Assembly: GCF_044762855.1 (NCBI RefSeq)
Contig: NZ_JBIWFB010000008.1
Coordinates: 62,001-126,000, forward strand
Reading direction: 5' to 3'
From: Psychrobacillus sp044762855
Lineage (GTDB): Bacteria; Bacillota; Bacilli; Bacillales_A; Planococcaceae
DNA: 64,000 nucleotides
The position numbers were made by a program, and so were the translations under genes. The notes beneath the pieces were generated by a model. That model saw only the letters and a list, made by a program, of their open reading frames with translations, searched no databases and was not told the DNA's origin. Shown here one piece after another: positions 42,192-51,505 of this stretch (within the stretch, counting starts at the first letter, position 1; each line of letters opens with the position of its first letter).

Positions 42192-43631
42192 ATGGAACAG
42201 CAAACGACTCCATCAGAACCAACTATTAGTAAGGATTTAATGCCAATTGAGTTAAAGGATAGAAAGTGGGGTATCGGAAACTACTTTACCCTTTGGATGG
42301 GATCTGTACATAACATACCAGCCTATATTACAATCGGGGGTTTTTTTGCACTTGGATTATCCGTCATGCAAGTATTTTGGACAATTATAATTGCGGCCAT
42401 CATTTTAGGAGCAATTTTATCTATAGGCGGACACGCAGGAACAAAGTATGGTATTCCTACTTCTATGTTACTTAAAACATCCTTTGGTATTAGAGGTTCG
42501 ATTGTTCCAGGTGTAATAAGAGGAGTCATTGCAGCAATTATGTGGTTTGGTTTCCAAACGTATGCAGGTAGTCTTGCGGTAACGATTTTAATCGGAAAAC
42601 TTTGGCCGGTATATTTAACATTAGGTGGCGATTGGAATTTCTTTGGTTTAAGTTTACCCGGCCTCCTTTCATTCCTATTATTTTGGGCAGTAAACGTTGT
42701 ATTTGTTTATGGAGGAATGGGAATTTTGGGGAAATTGACAAATATACTTTCTCCCATTATTTATATTGTATTTGGTGGAATGGCTATTTGGGCTATTAAT
42801 TTGGCGGGGGGCATCACCCCAATATTGCAATATATACCGAAAGAAATGGAAGGAAATGTACTATTCGTTTTCCTAGGATGCGTAAGTGCGCTCTTGGCAA
42901 CATGGGCGGCTCCGGCAGTTAGTATTTCAGATTTTACAAGGGAAGCATTTTCCCAAAAAGCTCAAACAATTGGACAAATTGCAGGGATTATCCTTTCCTA
43001 CATATTGTTTGCCTTTGCAAGTATTGCTGTAATCATCGGTTCTGAGATTGCATTTGGTACCCCTATATGGAACGTACTTGATGTCGTTGAAAAATTTGAT
43101 AGCAAATTTGCGATTGCTGTATCAGTGTTAACCATTTGTTTAACAACATTATCGGTGAATATTATAGGAAATATCATTCCAGCAGGTTATCAATTGGCAT
43201 CGCTTTTTCCGAAAAGGTTAACATTCAAGACGGGGGCATTTATTGCAGCGGTAGTAGGAATAATAATAATGCCGTGGAAGCTCATGGAGAACTCCACTAG
43301 TATTTTTGTTTTTTTAGGAGTCATTGGAGGTTTGTTAAGCCCGGTACTTGGCATTATGCTTTCTCATTATTTTGTTGTGTCAAATAAGCGCATTGATTTG
43401 AAAGGATTATATAGTTCAAGCAACACTTATAGTTATCGAAACGGCTTTAACTTCAAGGCGATTATCGCACTAGTCATTGCTGGAGTTATTAGTTTAATTG
43501 GTCAATTTGTTGCCGTCTTTAAGCCGCTTTATGATATGTCCTTCTTTACGGGGACAATTATAGCTTTTATTTTATATTCATTGATCGCTAAAAAACGGAC
43601 AGCTAATCCAGTAGAGGATGAAATATCCTAA
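42192..43631 (+). CDS. NCS1 family permease, probably allantoin (block 1)
   Basis: 479 residues from the ATG at 42192, which follows AAGGGGG by 9 nt; an in-frame ATG at 42120 lies right after the dehydrogenase remnant and lacks a ribosome site. About 12 hydrophobic segments. The NCS1 fingerprints WGIGNYFTLWMGSVHNIPAY, GFQTYAGS and the cytosine/allantoin-permease core NVLDVVEKFDSKFAIA are present. Related to B. subtilis PucI and E. coli AllW-type permeases. First gene of permease-allantoinase A-allantoinase B-pucR-ridA. Clearly paralogous to the permease at 51789. Confidence 0.85.
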   Translation: MEQQTTPSEPTISKDLMPIELKDRKWGIGNYFTLWMGSVHNIPAYITIGGFFALGLSVMQVFWTIIIAAIILGAILSIGGHAGTKYGIPTSMLLKTSFGIRGSIVPGVIRGVIAAIMWFGFQTYAGSLAVTILIGKLWPVYLTLGGDWNFFGLSLPGLLSFLLFWAVNVVFVYGGMGILGKLTNILSPIIYIVFGGMAIWAINLAGGITPILQYIPKEMEGNVLFVFLGCVSALLATWAAPAVSISDFTREAFSQKAQTIGQIAGIILSYILFAFASIAVIIGSEIAFGTPIWNVLDVVEKFDSKFAIAVSVLTICLTTLSVNIIGNIIPAGYQLASLFPKRLTFKTGAFIAAVVGIIIMPWKLMENSTSIFVFLGVIGGLLSPVLGIMLSHYFVVSNKRIDLKGLYSSSNTYSYRNGFNFKAIIALVIAGVISLIGQFVAVFKPLYDMSFFTGTIIAFILYSLIAKKRTANPVEDEIS

Positions 43632-43661
43632 AATTATATTCGTTGAGGAGGAACAAGAAGG

Positions 43662-45017
43662 ATGTATGATTTAATAATTAAAAATGGAAATGTAGTATTT
43701 CGCGATGGTGTTCGTAAAGTAGATATCGGAGTGAAACATGAAAAAATTACTTGCATAGCCGAGGAGATAACGGATGAAGCAAAAGAAGTGATTGATGCAA
43801 GTGGGCAATATGTGATGCCTGGAATGGTTGATACGCATGTTCATATTAGTGAGCCTGGTCGAACTGAGTGGGAAGGGTTTGAAACAGGATCAAAAGCAAT
43901 GGCTGCTGGAGGTACGACAAGTTATGTCGAAATGCCGCTCAATGCGTTACCGGCAACAATTAATAAAGAAGCGCTCGACCTCAAACTGGATGCCGCGGTT
44001 AAACAAAACTATGTCGACTATGGTTTTTATGGCGGGCTTGTGCCTGAAAATCTAGATAAACTGGAAGAATTAGCAGATGCTGGCGTACTAGCGTTTAAAT
44101 GTTTCCTTTCTGATATTACGAGTGATATTCCTGGGGATTTTACCAATGTTGATGATTATACCATGTATAAAGGAATGCAGAAAATAGCAGAGCTAGGTGG
44201 AATTTTGTGTATCCATGCTGAGAATCCATCCGTGACTTCTAAGCTTACGGAAGAAATGATCAGAGAAGGTCGTACATCTGCAGGAGAGTATGTGGATTCA
44301 CGTCCTATTTTCACTGAAGTAGATGCTGTTTCGCGCTCCATTTTGTTTGCAAAGGAAACAGGTTGTAAATTACACTTAGTACACATTAGTTCGTCAGAAG
44401 CCGTTCAAGTAATTTTAAAAGCGCGTTTGGAAGGGGTAGATGTCACAGTTGAATCTTGCCCACACTATTTTGCAATGACTGCTGAGCAAGTAGCGGAAAT
44501 TGGTCCAAGAGCTAAATGTCAGCCGCCGATTCGAAAAGCAAAAGACCAAGCGAAATTATGGGACGAGTTATTGAATGGCAATATTGATTGGTTAACTTCT
44601 GACCATTCACCATGTACGGAAGACTTGAAACAAGGAAACATATTTGAAGCATGGGGCGGAATCAGTGGGGTTCAAAATAACGTGGATTTGATGTTTGATT
44701 TGGCTGTAAAGCAGCGCGGCTTGGCAATTGAAAAGTTCGTTGATTTAATTGCATTTAATCCTGCAGGGCGGTTTAACTTACCTTATAAAGGGGAAATAGC
44801 TGTATCTAAAGATGCAGATATTATATTATTAGATCCAAATCAATCCTATGTTTTGAGAAGAGAAGATCTTTATTACAAAAACAAGCATAGTGCCTATGAA
44901 GGTAGAAAAATCGACTGTCGTGTAACGAAAACAATTGTTCGTGGAAATATCGTTTTTGATTTGCAAAAAGGCATTGTAGGAGAACCAGTAGGCAAGCTGT
45001 TATCAGCTGTAAAATAG
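43662..45017 (+). CDS. allB: Allantoinase, E. coli AllB-like type (type A, block 1)
   Basis: Opens the allantoin ring to allantoate. 451 residues with the dinuclear metal site of cyclic amidohydrolases: His59 and His61 (DTHVHISEPG), carbamylated Lys146 (FKCFLSD), His185 (HAEN), His241 (LVHISS), Asp314 (SDHSPC). The motifs EPGRTEWEG, SCPHYF and AWGGISG match E. coli AllB closely. Next to a second, different allantoinase gene (45105), and paralogous to the gene at 53328. Hydantoin or dihydropyrimidine substrates are less likely given the context. Confidence 0.88.
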   Translation: MYDLIIKNGNVVFRDGVRKVDIGVKHEKITCIAEEITDEAKEVIDASGQYVMPGMVDTHVHISEPGRTEWEGFETGSKAMAAGGTTSYVEMPLNALPATINKEALDLKLDAAVKQNYVDYGFYGGLVPENLDKLEELADAGVLAFKCFLSDITSDIPGDFTNVDDYTMYKGMQKIAELGGILCIHAENPSVTSKLTEEMIREGRTSAGEYVDSRPIFTEVDAVSRSILFAKETGCKLHLVHISSSEAVQVILKARLEGVDVTVESCPHYFAMTAEQVAEIGPRAKCQPPIRKAKDQAKLWDELLNGNIDWLTSDHSPCTEDLKQGNIFEAWGGISGVQNNVDLMFDLAVKQRGLAIEKFVDLIAFNPAGRFNLPYKGEIAVSKDADIILLDPNQSYVLRREDLYYKNKHSAYEGRKIDCRVTKTIVRGNIVFDLQKGIVGEPVGKLLSAVK

Positions 45018-45104
45018 GAATTCTAACTTTTTTAACTGCATTCAATAGAAGTCTCCTACTTCTATAAGTGGTGAGATATTTTAAAAAAAGGGAGAGCGAT
45101 TATT

Positions 45105-46439
45105 ATGACAAATTATGATTTAATCATAAGAAATGGTCACATTGTAACTTCACAGTCAGTTGCCAAAGGAGATATTGCTGTTAAAGATGGTAAGATTGCC
45201 GAAGTATCCATTAATAAAGAAATTAGTGCAACAGGTACTAATGAAATAAACGCAGAAGGTCTTCATGTTTTCCCGGGGCTCATAGATTCTCACGTACATT
45301 TTAATGAACCTGGAAGAACCGAATGGGAAGGCGTCGAAACAGGCAGTAAAAGTTTGGCCGCGGGCGGAGTAACGACTTATTGTGATATGCCATTAAATAG
45401 CACACCTCCAACGATAAATAAAGAAAATTTAGCGTTAAAAAGAAAACTTTCCGAAGAGAAATCAGTCGTAAATCCGAATTATTGGGGCGGACTAGTACCG
45501 GAAAACATTGATAATTTAAAGGAACTTTACGATAATGGTGTTGTCGCCTTTAAAGCATTTATGTCGCCCAGTGGTATAGAGGATTTTCATCATGCTGACG
45601 ATGAAACGCTTTATAGAGGAATGAAAGAAATAGCTTCTATAGGTTCATTACTTGGTGTTCATGCGGAAAGCACGGTAATTTGTGAACAGCTTGCAACGAA
45701 GAAGTTGCAAGAAGGGAAAACATCTGCCCGTGATTTTGTGGAATCGCGACCGATTATTTCTGAGATAGAAGCTGTTCGAAGAATTATTTCTTATGCGGAA
45801 GCAACAGGATGTAAATTGCATATCGTCCATGCGAGCAGCAGAAAAGTTGTTCAAGTAGTAGAGGAAGCAAAACGCAGAGGCGTAGATATAACAGTCGAAA
45901 CATGTGGACACTATTTATCTTTAACTGTAAAAGACTTGGAAGAAAAAGGCGGATTGGCAAAATGTGCACCTCCTTTACGAGATGAAGATGAGGTAGAAGA
46001 TTTATGGGTAGCAGTTGCTAATGGTGAAATCGATGTGATTTCCTCCGATCATTCACCAGCGCCAGCTTCGATGAAGACAATTACAGACAATTATTTCGAA
46101 GGTTGGGGCGGTATTTCTGGGGCACAATCTACATTGAATATTATGCTGACAGAAGGCTATGCAAAACGTAATCTACCTTTAGAAAAAATTGTTGAGTTAA
46201 TGGGAACAAATCCTGCGAAGATCTTTGGTTTATCCAATAAAGGAGATATTGCTGTTGGGTATGATGCAGATATCGCAATCGTTAATCTAGATGAAAGCTT
46301 TAGATTAGAAAACGAGGATCTATTCTATCGTCACCAACATTCTCCATACGTAGGTATGACATTTAAAGGAAAAGTAAAGACAACTATTGTAAATGGCGAA
46401 GTCGTTTATGAAAATGGTCATTTTACTAAAAGCATATAA
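45105..46439 (+). CDS. Allantoinase, PucH-like type (type B, block 1)
   Basis: 444 residues. Metal ligands His63/His65 (DSHVHFNEPG), Lys150 (AFKAFMSPSG), HAEST, IVHASS and SDHSPAP all kept. Differs from the type A neighbour by FKAFMSPSGI-DF, VETC-HYL and the SDHSPAP form, which resemble B. subtilis PucH and plant allantoinases. It may be a second allantoinase with another stereo- or substrate preference, or a partner subunit; both types recur together in block 2. Confidence 0.87.
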   Translation: MTNYDLIIRNGHIVTSQSVAKGDIAVKDGKIAEVSINKEISATGTNEINAEGLHVFPGLIDSHVHFNEPGRTEWEGVETGSKSLAAGGVTTYCDMPLNSTPPTINKENLALKRKLSEEKSVVNPNYWGGLVPENIDNLKELYDNGVVAFKAFMSPSGIEDFHHADDETLYRGMKEIASIGSLLGVHAESTVICEQLATKKLQEGKTSARDFVESRPIISEIEAVRRIISYAEATGCKLHIVHASSRKVVQVVEEAKRRGVDITVETCGHYLSLTVKDLEEKGGLAKCAPPLRDEDEVEDLWVAVANGEIDVISSDHSPAPASMKTITDNYFEGWGGISGAQSTLNIMLTEGYAKRNLPLEKIVELMGTNPAKIFGLSNKGDIAVGYDADIAIVNLDESFRLENEDLFYRHQHSPYVGMTFKGKVKTTIVNGEVVYENGHFTKSI

Positions 46440-46531
46440 CAGTTGATATACTGTGAATAATAAGAAATAATGGACTACAGAGGGCTGAGGTATTTCTCAG
46501 CTCTTTTCCTAGTAGAGAGGAGGAGAGCTAT

Positions 46532-48196
46532 GTGGAAATTCGTGTGGAAGATGTGTTGAAATTAGCTTCGCTCAAGCAGGCAGTTGTATTAAGTGGTGCC
46601 CAGTATTTGCATAAAGTTGTTAAAGGTTCAACCATTATGGAAGCTCCAGACATAACAGACTGGTTAAAAGGTGGAGAGCTAATTTTAACAAGTTTATATC
46701 CGATTCGTTTTTTTAATGAGGAGGAGCAAAAACAGTTTATCGCAAAGTTAGCTGAAAAAGAAGTTAGTGCATTAGTGATTAAAAATCATCGGTTTGTAAA
46801 TGAGATTCCCAAGTCCATCATCGAAGAAGGGGAAAAGTGTAAATTACCGATTATTCAAATACCTAAAGAAGTACCTTATGTGGATATTTTGTATCCTGTG
46901 ATGGAAGAAATTTTGAATCTTCAAGTAAAAAAACTCCAGTATTATAAAGAAATCCATGACCAATTTACAGCCCTCTCATTAGCAGATGAAAGTCCAGAAA
47001 AAATTATTGAGACATTAGAAAAGTTAATTGGAAATCCTGTTGCCTTATTTGACCGAAATTTCTTTTGCATAGCTTCCACACTCCCTCGTTTAACTAATTT
47101 TGACATTGTAGAAAAGAATTATTACTATGATGAAACGGAAAAGATGAAATTTCCACATTACCGTCAAATCGTTAAGTATATGGAACAAAAAGAGAAAATT
47201 GGACATCAAATAGTTGTTCCAATTGAAACGATTAACCATATTAAAACTTATCTATTGATTGGTGAAATGAATAAACCTTTGGAAGAACTTGATTTTATTG
47301 CAGTGGAAAATGCTGCAACTTCGCTTTCACTTGAATTAGTTAAAAGATTTGCTGTGGCCGAAGTGGATAAACGATTTAAAAATGATTTACTGGAACAGTT
47401 AATAGAAGGAAAATTACCTTCTAATATTCTTTATCAAGATGCTAATTTAATTGGTTGGGATATAGAAGGTGCATTTGCAGTTGTTTTATTCAAAATAAGC
47501 AAAAATAATGAGCGGATCTACTCGAAACAAGTGAAACGAGGAATCTCCAATGGTAATGAAGAAACATTGCTTCACGATGCCATTCATCAGCATGCATCAA
47601 ATGGGCTTATCGGCAGTAAAGGCGGTTTAAAAGTAGTACTTTGGAAAGCCGATATAGAAGACACGAAATGGTTGACCAAAATAAAAGAAAGAGTATCTAC
47701 TATATTAGATGTGGTGAAAAAACAAGATAACAAAATGAGTATTCAAGTCGGAATAGGGACGCTATCGGAACATATAAGTAATATTTCGGATAGTTACATA
47801 AAGGCTCAAGATGCGTTGGAATTCGGTGAGGTTATAAATGGGAGAGAATCTATTACATCTTATTCTGAATTAGGGGTCTTTCGGATGCTCGGTCAATTCA
47901 CTAATTCTGAAGAGTTAAGGACTTTTATTCCGCCGACTTTACAAATGTTGCTAAACTATCAACAAGCAAACAAAGCCGATTTGTTAACGACATTAAAAGT
48001 TTTTTTACAGTCCAATCAAAATGCAACGAAAACATCTCAACTTCTTTTTATCCACCATAAAACAGTTGTCTATCGTATCGAACGAATCAAGGAAATTACA
48101 GGGATGGATTTTGATGACGCAGAAGAAATGCTATTAGTGCAAATTGGACTAAAGATTACTGAACTTCTTGAACGGGAAAAAATCCATAAGTATTAA
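46532..48196 (+). CDS. pucR: PucR-family transcriptional regulator (block 1)
   Basis: 554 residues: N-terminal purine-catabolism regulator domain (VEDVLKLASLKQAVVLSGAQ ...PDITDWLKGGELILTS), a central GGDEF-like/CdaR region, and a C-terminal PucR helix-turn-helix (FLQSNQNATKTSQLLFIHHK then TVVYRIERIKEITG). In B. subtilis PucR activates purine-degradation genes in response to ureides. GTG start at 46532 with GGAGGAG closely upstream; it is co-directional with the allantoinases, 92 nt after the type B gene. Confidence 0.9.
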   Translation: MEIRVEDVLKLASLKQAVVLSGAQYLHKVVKGSTIMEAPDITDWLKGGELILTSLYPIRFFNEEEQKQFIAKLAEKEVSALVIKNHRFVNEIPKSIIEEGEKCKLPIIQIPKEVPYVDILYPVMEEILNLQVKKLQYYKEIHDQFTALSLADESPEKIIETLEKLIGNPVALFDRNFFCIASTLPRLTNFDIVEKNYYYDETEKMKFPHYRQIVKYMEQKEKIGHQIVVPIETINHIKTYLLIGEMNKPLEELDFIAVENAATSLSLELVKRFAVAEVDKRFKNDLLEQLIEGKLPSNILYQDANLIGWDIEGAFAVVLFKISKNNERIYSKQVKRGISNGNEETLLHDAIHQHASNGLIGSKGGLKVVLWKADIEDTKWLTKIKERVSTILDVVKKQDNKMSIQVGIGTLSEHISNISDSYIKAQDALEFGEVINGRESITSYSELGVFRMLGQFTNSEELRTFIPPTLQMLLNYQQANKADLLTTLKVFLQSNQNATKTSQLLFIHHKTVVYRIERIKEITGMDFDDAEEMLLVQIGLKITELLEREKIHKY

Positions 48197-48232
48197 GTTT
48201 TAAAAAGAAAAGATTAGGAGTGTCACAAAATT

Positions 48233-48613
48233 ATGAGAAAAACATACAGCGCAAAAAATGTAACAGCATCAGGACCATATTCACATGCAGTAGAAGCAGA
48301 TAATTTTCTGTTTTTATCTGGTCAGACGGCAATGAACGCGGAAACAGTAGAAAATTTACAAGGTAATATAGCAGAACAAACAAAACGTTGCTTTACTAAT
48401 TTATCTGAAGTATTAGAAGCGGCAGATCTAACATTTGATGATGTGGTGAAAGTAAATGTATATCTAACGGATATGAATAATTTTACTGCTATGAACGAGG
48501 AATATAAAACGTACTTTAATGAACCATTCCCAGCTAGAACTTGTGTGGCAGTATTAGCATTGCCGCTAGGAGCGGAAGTGGAGATTGAAATGATCGCTAA
48601 GCGAAAAGCATAA
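48233..48613 (+). CDS. ridA: RidA family protein
   Basis: 126-residue single-domain member of the YjgF/UK114 family, with LFLSGQTAMN, NLSEVLEAADLTFDDVVKVNVYLTD and the arginine in FPARTCVAVLALP. Hydrolyses reactive imines/enamines; in this operon it may act on an imine from ureidoglycine chemistry or be an accessory amidohydrolase-like protein (inference). 36 nt after pucR, with its own AGGAG site; ends the block-1 operon. Confidence 0.9.
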   Translation: MRKTYSAKNVTASGPYSHAVEADNFLFLSGQTAMNAETVENLQGNIAEQTKRCFTNLSEVLEAADLTFDDVVKVNVYLTDMNNFTAMNEEYKTYFNEPFPARTCVAVLALPLGAEVEIEMIAKRKA

Positions 48614-48631
48614 GTAAACATCTTTATGTGC

Positions 48632-48661
48632 AAGCACTGGTAAATATGCCAGTGCTTTTTT
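48632..48661 (+). terminator. Terminator of block 1
   Basis: AAGCACTGG paired with CCAGTGCTT, short loop, T6 tail. Confidence 0.9.
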
Positions 48662-48666
48662 GTTGC

Positions 48667-48779
48667 CTAGGAAACTATAAAAGTTTAGACATGTGGGTAA
48701 CAACTTTTAATAAAGCATTGGATTGAGATTTATAGTTTTGAGCTTGGTATAGGGATAATGCGTCTTAAAGCCCTATTAG
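48667..48779. repeat. Dispersed intergenic element, copy 2
   Basis: Starts CTAGGAAACTATAAAA, contains TTTATAGTTTTGAG and ends CCCTATTAG; aligns along its length with 38900-39009. As there, it directly follows a terminator. Confidence 0.7.
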
Positions 48780-48790
48780 GTGGCCGCTAA

Positions 48791-48916
48791 GATTTTCGCT
48801 GCAATCGTACGCTTTCCGCCGGGTAAGCGATGAGCCATCCCCGCCGCTTAGGCGTACGTTGGGATGTCTCATTTTGCTCACTTATCCGGCTGGAGTCGAC
48901 GCTTGCAGCGAAAATC
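48791..48916. repeat. Long imperfect palindromic intergenic repeat
   Basis: Outer arms GATTTTCGCTGCAA (48791-48804) and TTGCAGCGAAAATC (48903-48916) are exact complements; the interior contains CGCTTTCCGCCGGGTAAG and its rough counterpart CTTATCCGGCTGGAGTCGACG. The type resembles GC-rich CGCTTTCCGC...GAGTCGACGC palindromes scattered in Bacillales genomes. No transposase. Confidence 0.7.
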
Positions 48917-48982
48917 AATGGAAATCACTTGCTTATTCAATATTTGCTTGCTAATCAGCTTCGAATCTTACAATATATGGTT

Positions 48983-49087
48983 GAACGAGACAATACCCAC
49001 CGCCAACGAGATAAACTAGTCTTTGAACACGACAATGTACACCCCGAACGTGACAATAAGTCAGCTGAACACGACAAACTAGTCGAG
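48983..49087. repeat. Degenerate 21-nt tandem repeats
   Basis: GAAC(G/A)(A/C)GACAA units begin at 48983, 49004, 49025, 49046 and 49067, exactly 21 nt apart. In the plus frame they read as heptads (ERDNTHR, QRDKLVF, EHDNVHP, ERDNKSA, EHDKLVE). The frame has no ribosome site and runs into the palindrome, so it is not annotated as a gene. Confidence 0.7.
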
Positions 49088-49149
49088 CAGATGCCGGCCA
49101 GGCGAGTTCGGCGGGCTTTTAGGCTTATTATCCCTATAATATGTCGAAA

Positions 49150-49240
49150 TCATAGTCGTCTCAATCTAAGTAAACTCGCTATTGTAAGAAATTAGTTGCT
49201 TTCAATGAACGATTTGTTGCCCTAAGCTATTTATTGGGTT
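49150..49240. repeat. Dispersed repeat with 21-nt units (copy 2)
   Basis: 49150-49204 aligns with 1638-1692, and TTGC cores at 49196 and 49217 are 21 nt apart. Confidence 0.6.
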
Positions 49241-49311
49241 AAAGTAACCGAAAAATTGGAGTTGGTTTTATTTTTTGCAAGTCAATACGGAGTAAGTAAG
49301 CAAACTCCATT

Positions 49312-49373
49312 GGATTTACGCAGAAGGCTCATCGCTCACCCTACGGAAAGCGTCCGCCCTGCTGCGTAAATCC
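49312..49373. repeat. Palindromic intergenic repeat
   Basis: GGATTTACGCAG (49312-49323) and CTGCGTAAATCC (49362-49373) are exact complements around CTCATCGCTCACCC...GAAAGCG; same style as the palindrome at 48791. Confidence 0.7.
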
Positions 49374-50048
49374 CTGCCGACACTTTGTACAACACACTAC
49401 GATGCATTATCTCTATAATGCGTTTCATTCTATTCAAAATTCCAATTTACAATATCGGGGAAGGAAAAGGTGCTCGAGTGCTTTTCTTCTTTATTTAAGT
49501 AGACACCAAAAATATTGGTTTGATATTTATAAATAGAGGGTAGTGAAAACTAACTGTATTGTCGCTCTAGTTTTTTATGGAGCCGTTTTTGAGGTGAGGA
49601 AGCCCACTCATTATATGCTGCAAAATCCAGTAGGTCGAAAAAATGTCGGTAAACTTTCACAAGACTCTTTGTAGATTTTGTTAACTATATTGGAAGATTT
49701 GTATTTGGTTCTCGATATTTTTATGAAAAAATGTTGTTCAATATGGACAATTGATTGTCCAAATAAGCTGTTATTGTAACAAATGTTATGCACTGTATAT
49801 AGCGAAGGCTTGTACATTTTGTTTAATAGATATAAAGACCTTCCTAATGTAGCTATGTATAATAAGTATTGTTCTTAAAGAAAACGTTTTCGGATGATAA
49901 TAACATAATCTTTTGTACTAAAAATTATCTTACTAATTAAAGTGAAAATGTAGTGGGATGATTAAATAGTAACAGATTAAAATTTTATTTATCGTCCAAA
50001 ATAAACGTAGCTTTAAATACATTACACGATAAAAAAGGAGTATGACAT
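49374..50048. promoter_or_regulatory. Upstream region of the third NCS1 gene with candidate cre site
   Basis: Gene-free. GAAAACGTTTTC at 49880-49891 is a perfect 12-bp palindrome equal to the cre core with both outermost bases differing, 160 nt before the permease start. Nothing else recognised. Confidence 0.35.
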
Positions 50049-51446
50049 ATGTCTACAACAAATGAAAGTTACGATATAAAAGCGTCGCAGATTGAGCATA
50101 CTACGGCATTGGATGCATCACTACATCCAAAATCCGATCAGGATAGAACCGTCAAACCAAGAGATTATGTTTTCATGTGGATTGGCGATGGGGTTAACAT
50201 CGGGAATATGACATTAGGAGCAAGTGTAATTATTGCGGGAGTGGCAACGTTAAATATCTTTCAAACAATGTTGGCAGCTCTAATCTCTATTGCGATTATT
50301 TCAACTATCTTTGCATTAAATGATCGTCTAGGCTATAAATCAGGTATTCCATACGTTGTACAGCTTAGAATGTCTTTCGGAACAAAAGGAACAGTTATTT
50401 CATCATTACTACGCGGTATACCTGCTATTGTTTGGTACGGTATTCAAAGTTGGATTGGTGGTACTGCATTAAATGAGTTTGTAAAGATTATTACAGGTGG
50501 ATCCTTTGATAATGTTTTTGTATGTTTTGTAGCACTTCAAGTACTTCAGATTGTTATATCACTATTCGGCTTCCATGCGATTAAATGGGTCGAAACGGTT
50601 GCATCTATTGTGTTTATGGTAGGACTTATTTATGTTTTTGGAATACTAGTATCTTCATATAGCACGGAAATTACTCAAACATGGGTACAAGCAAAAGGTT
50701 CATGGGGACTACCGTTCTTCGGGCTTATTATGGTCTTTTTAGGGAATTATGCAGGGATCTTTGTAAGTGCTGCAGACTATTCTAGAGAGCTGAAAACAGG
50801 TATAAGTGATAAGAAACGCGGAGCATTATACTTTGTCCCGATTACTATCTCATATGGTTTTGTTATTGTCATTGGTGCAATGTTAGCTGCTGCAACAGGT
50901 ATAACGAATCCTGCAATAGCACTTCCAGTTGTAATCGATAATCCTTATATTTCTGCAGGTGTATCACTATTTATCGTTATTACAGTAATTGCGACAAACA
51001 TGGTTGCGAACGTGGTTCCACCAGCGTATGTTATTACATTACTAACAAAATTAAAATATAAAATTTCTGTTACGATTACGGGATTACTTGCTCTATGTGC
51101 ATTCCCTTGGTTGCTTGTACAGGAGTCATCAGCTGCAGGTCTTAATATGTTCGTTCTGATCTATTCTGCATTCTTAGGACCAGTTATTTCAATACTTTTA
51201 GTTGAATATTATATTTTAAGAAAACAGAGAGTAGAAACTACTGAATTATACAATGAAGAAGGTTCTTATGCCGGATATAATCCAGCAGGTTTACTTGCGA
51301 TGTTTATCGGAGCAGGCGCTGCATTTATCGAGGTAGAGCTGGCATGGATAATTGGTGTAATTGTAGCGGGAGTAGCTTATTACCTTCTATCGAAATATGC
51401 CTTTAAGGGCTCAAGTTTCAAAAAAGGAACAATTTTTGAGAAGTAA
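50049..51446 (+). CDS. NCS1 family permease (third, divergent)
   Basis: 465 residues, about 12 membrane segments. Contains PRDYVFMWIGDGVNIGNM and the NCS1 core RGIPAIVWYGIQSWIGG, but differs from the two block permeases, which are much more alike. Nucleobase, allantoin or hydantoin uptake; location between the two allantoin blocks favours a ureide or purine. AAGGAG 8 nt upstream. Monocistronic. Confidence 0.82.
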   Translation: MSTTNESYDIKASQIEHTTALDASLHPKSDQDRTVKPRDYVFMWIGDGVNIGNMTLGASVIIAGVATLNIFQTMLAALISIAIISTIFALNDRLGYKSGIPYVVQLRMSFGTKGTVISSLLRGIPAIVWYGIQSWIGGTALNEFVKIITGGSFDNVFVCFVALQVLQIVISLFGFHAIKWVETVASIVFMVGLIYVFGILVSSYSTEITQTWVQAKGSWGLPFFGLIMVFLGNYAGIFVSAADYSRELKTGISDKKRGALYFVPITISYGFVIVIGAMLAAATGITNPAIALPVVIDNPYISAGVSLFIVITVIATNMVANVVPPAYVITLLTKLKYKISVTITGLLALCAFPWLLVQESSAAGLNMFVLIYSAFLGPVISILLVEYYILRKQRVETTELYNEEGSYAGYNPAGLLAMFIGAGAAFIEVELAWIIGVIVAGVAYYLLSKYAFKGSSFKKGTIFEK

Positions 51447-51458
51447 AAATATTTCAAA

Positions 51459-51505
51459 AATACCTCATCGAGAATATGTCTCAATGAGGTATTCTTGTTG
51501 TTTGT
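51459..51505 (+). terminator. Terminator-like hairpin after the NCS1 gene
   Basis: 10-bp stem (51459-51468 with 51484-51493), 15-nt loop, tail rich in T but interrupted by G. Confidence 0.65.

Noticed and set aside
48830..49195. Open frame of 121 codons with ERDNTHR-QRDKLVF-type heptads
   Set aside because: It begins inside a palindromic repeat, has no ribosome site, and its coding look comes from the 21-nt tandem units.
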